From positions 39,231-58,285 of the forward strand of contig NWUY0300008400.1 in assembly GCA_004151065.3 (NCBI GenBank): a stretch of 19,055 bases of DNA, in the 5' to 3' direction. Below, one piece after another: positions 17,845 to 19,055 of this stretch. Every line of letters starts with the position of its first letter. The stretch's first letter is position 1. Both the position numbers and the translations under genes were made by a program. The notes beneath the pieces are model-generated. The model saw only the letters and a program-made list of their open reading frames with translations, was not told the origin of the DNA and did not search any database. Origin of the DNA: Larix sibirica (lineage: Eukaryota; Streptophyta; Pinopsida; Pinales; Pinaceae).

Positions 17845-18000
17845 GCCTGTAGCCTGTGGGCTGTGACTGTGAGACTGAAGTCTGAGACATGAGTGTGGGC
17901 CTGTGGCAGTGTGGGTTGTGATTGTGGCTGTCCATTGTAGCTTGTGGACTGTGGCTGGGATTGTGGCTTGTGCCTTGTGGACTGAACTGTAGGCTGTAGG
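17845..18000. repeat. Cryptic CTGTG-rich repeat inside the MITE
   Basis: Variants of CTGTGGCT, TTGTGGCT and CTGTAGGC recur about every 10-20 bp without strict periodicity. Confidence 0.65.
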
Positions 18001-18007
18001 ATTTATG

Positions 18008-18031
18008 ATATATATATATATATATTATATA
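18008..18031. repeat. (AT)n microsatellite inside the MITE
   Basis: A run of about 9 TA units, then an interruption TT and a further ATATAT. Confidence 0.9.
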
Positions 18032-18209
18032 TGAGTAGACTTTGCATATTATGTCTCTAATGGTTTGAAATCATAGCTTGGAATGTTTTTGTATTTTTGA
18101 ATAGTCCAGTTCATTGAAATCAAACCACTCTGGTTCATTACCAGTTCCAGTTTCGGTCCGAGTTGACCCTCGACCAGTTCGACTTCCAGTTCCGGTTTTT
18201 AAAACATTG

Positions 18210-18217
18210 GTTTGACC
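18210..18217. repeat. MITE target-site duplication, right copy
   Basis: Exact repeat of GTTTGACC at 17437-17444. The gag reading phase continues directly after it. Confidence 0.8.
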
Positions 18218-19055
18218 CAGATTAGGGTGTCTATCCATTCCTGAACGGTCTAGAAGAACTCTTAGGGTGGTTGAGGATCAAGACTACTCCTTAAAAGACA
18301 ACTGGTAAGGCTTCGAGTTCCTCTAGTTTAGTTTCTACAGTTGTCCTTCCAATTCCTGCTATTGTTCAGATAGCTTCACTCAATTGTGCTACTATCGCTG
18401 GGTACCCCAATGACATGCTTGATGCACTTTACCAGAAGTGCCTTCCTAAATATCAAGATAACAATGCAATCGCTGTTGAAGAGCACTTAGAAGTATTTTC
18501 ATATTTCCCTCTCAAGATGAGACTTTTTACTCAATCTCTTGAGGGAGATGCTAGGATATGGTTCATGGGATTGTCGGATAATAATATTGCACATTGGAGG
18601 CATTCACAACCAAGTTCAATGAACATTGTGGAAAGAAGAAAGATTTATATTTCTTATGGGAAGATTTGACAAGCTTCCACAAGCGGGAGAACAAGGCAGT
18701 TAGAGATTTCAATCAATAGTCCATAAAAGACTTCAAGAAACTCTCCACAGTGCTAAGACCTAGTCAACATCTTGCTTTAGGTATGTACACTAGTGCATTT
18801 GGAGCAGACTTTAATTTCTTTCTGGGAGAAAAGAATCTGGCTGACTTGGCTATTGCACATACATTGGCTTGTTCCTTAGAGAGGAATTGGGTTGCTTTTG
18901 GTAAGACTACTTATTTTGATTTAAACAAATGTGAGGCAAAGTTGACATTGTGATATTTTGAACCAATGGATCTAGAAGCTAAATTGAGCAGTAATATAAT
19001 TAGCAATCCATAGAAGAGAAGAAGGTATTAGAGTAACATAATCTTCAATAACCTA

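Larger units (their letters stand above)
17445..18209. mobile_element. hAT-type MITE, 765 bp, inserted in gag
   Basis: The left end CATAGTTTTTAAAACC and the right end, read inverted, CAATGTTTTAAAAACC agree at 13 of 16 bases. They are bracketed by an 8-bp target-site duplication. Subterminal AACCGG/CCGGTT motifs are dense, as in a common class of plant hAT MITEs. Near the left end 17542-17561 and 17585-17604 form an inverted pair (about 18 of 20). The middle holds a CTGTGGCT-rich tract (about 17845-18000) and an (AT)n run. It encodes no transposase; frames within it, such as 17554-17781, are chance. It is richer in GC than its surroundings. Confidence 0.85.
17423..19055 (+). pseudogene. gag: Ty3/gypsy gag, interrupted by a MITE and frameshifted, runs off the window
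   Basis: Gag would form the particle that packages element RNA. The frame starts at or before the ATG at 17423 (RPSKFDP), is split by the MITE, and resumes in phase after 18217 with GVYPFLNGLEELLG. It carries stops at 18223-18225 and 18292-18294. The capsid-type (Retrotrans_gag) region shows EEHLEVFSYF, MRLFTQSLEGDARIWFMGL, then after a one-base loss near 18597 FTTKFNEHCGKKKDLYFL and SFHKREN. A TAG at 18717-18719 is followed by LRPSQHLALGMYTSAFGADF. A TGA at 18951-18953 and more stops follow. No zinc knuckle, protease or polymerase lies within the window. Confidence 0.8.

Overview
The window looks like intergenic DNA from a large, repeat-rich plant genome. A conifer or other gymnosperm is my guess, from the AT-rich, long-decayed nested retrotransposons, but nothing here proves it. 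I found no intact host gene, no tRNA or rRNA gene and no CRISPR array. Every long reading frame is a fragment of a transposable element broken by stops or frameshifts. No previously undescribed functional system was found. The interesting content is structural: a probable assembly duplication, nested insertions with recoverable target-site duplications, hairpin arrays and a stop-start translational overlap.

Layout. Positions 1-125 form a near-perfect foldback. Positions ~590-6760 (minus strand) hold a decayed L1-type LINE that reads, from high to low coordinate: ORF1 tail, AP endonuclease, reverse transcriptase, zf-RVT zinc knuckle, RNase H. Its RT section appears twice (2634-4178 and 4180-5723, about 1.5% different) with the window's only N exactly at the junction, so one copy is probably an unmerged contig overlap. 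Positions 6896-7389 are a 245-bp tandem duplication. Positions 7423-7534 are a 112-bp SINE-like insertion with a 14-bp target-site duplication, and ~8197-8380 is a second tRNA-derived SINE-like element.

Positions 8778-11439 (minus) contain a Copia-like LTR (about 9262-10858) flanked on both sides by copies of one 482-484-bp decayed coiled-coil coding block. The LTR carries a degenerate minisatellite and a set of five small hairpins. Positions 11814-12158 (minus) hold an RNase H remnant. Positions 12616-13212 (plus) are a second LINE RT fragment, followed by an unclassified coiled-coil frame (13431-13769).

From about 15000 (possibly earlier) to 19055 on the plus strand there is a Ty3/gypsy element of Athila/Tat type: LTR end at about 17289, tRNA-Asp primer-binding site at 17293-17310, and a broken gag running off the window. 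A 765-bp hAT-type MITE (17445-18209, 8-bp target-site duplication) is inserted inside the gag frame. Many disabling changes fit C-to-T decay of methylated DNA: stops where Gln or Trp codons are expected, and six primer-site mismatches that are all transitions.
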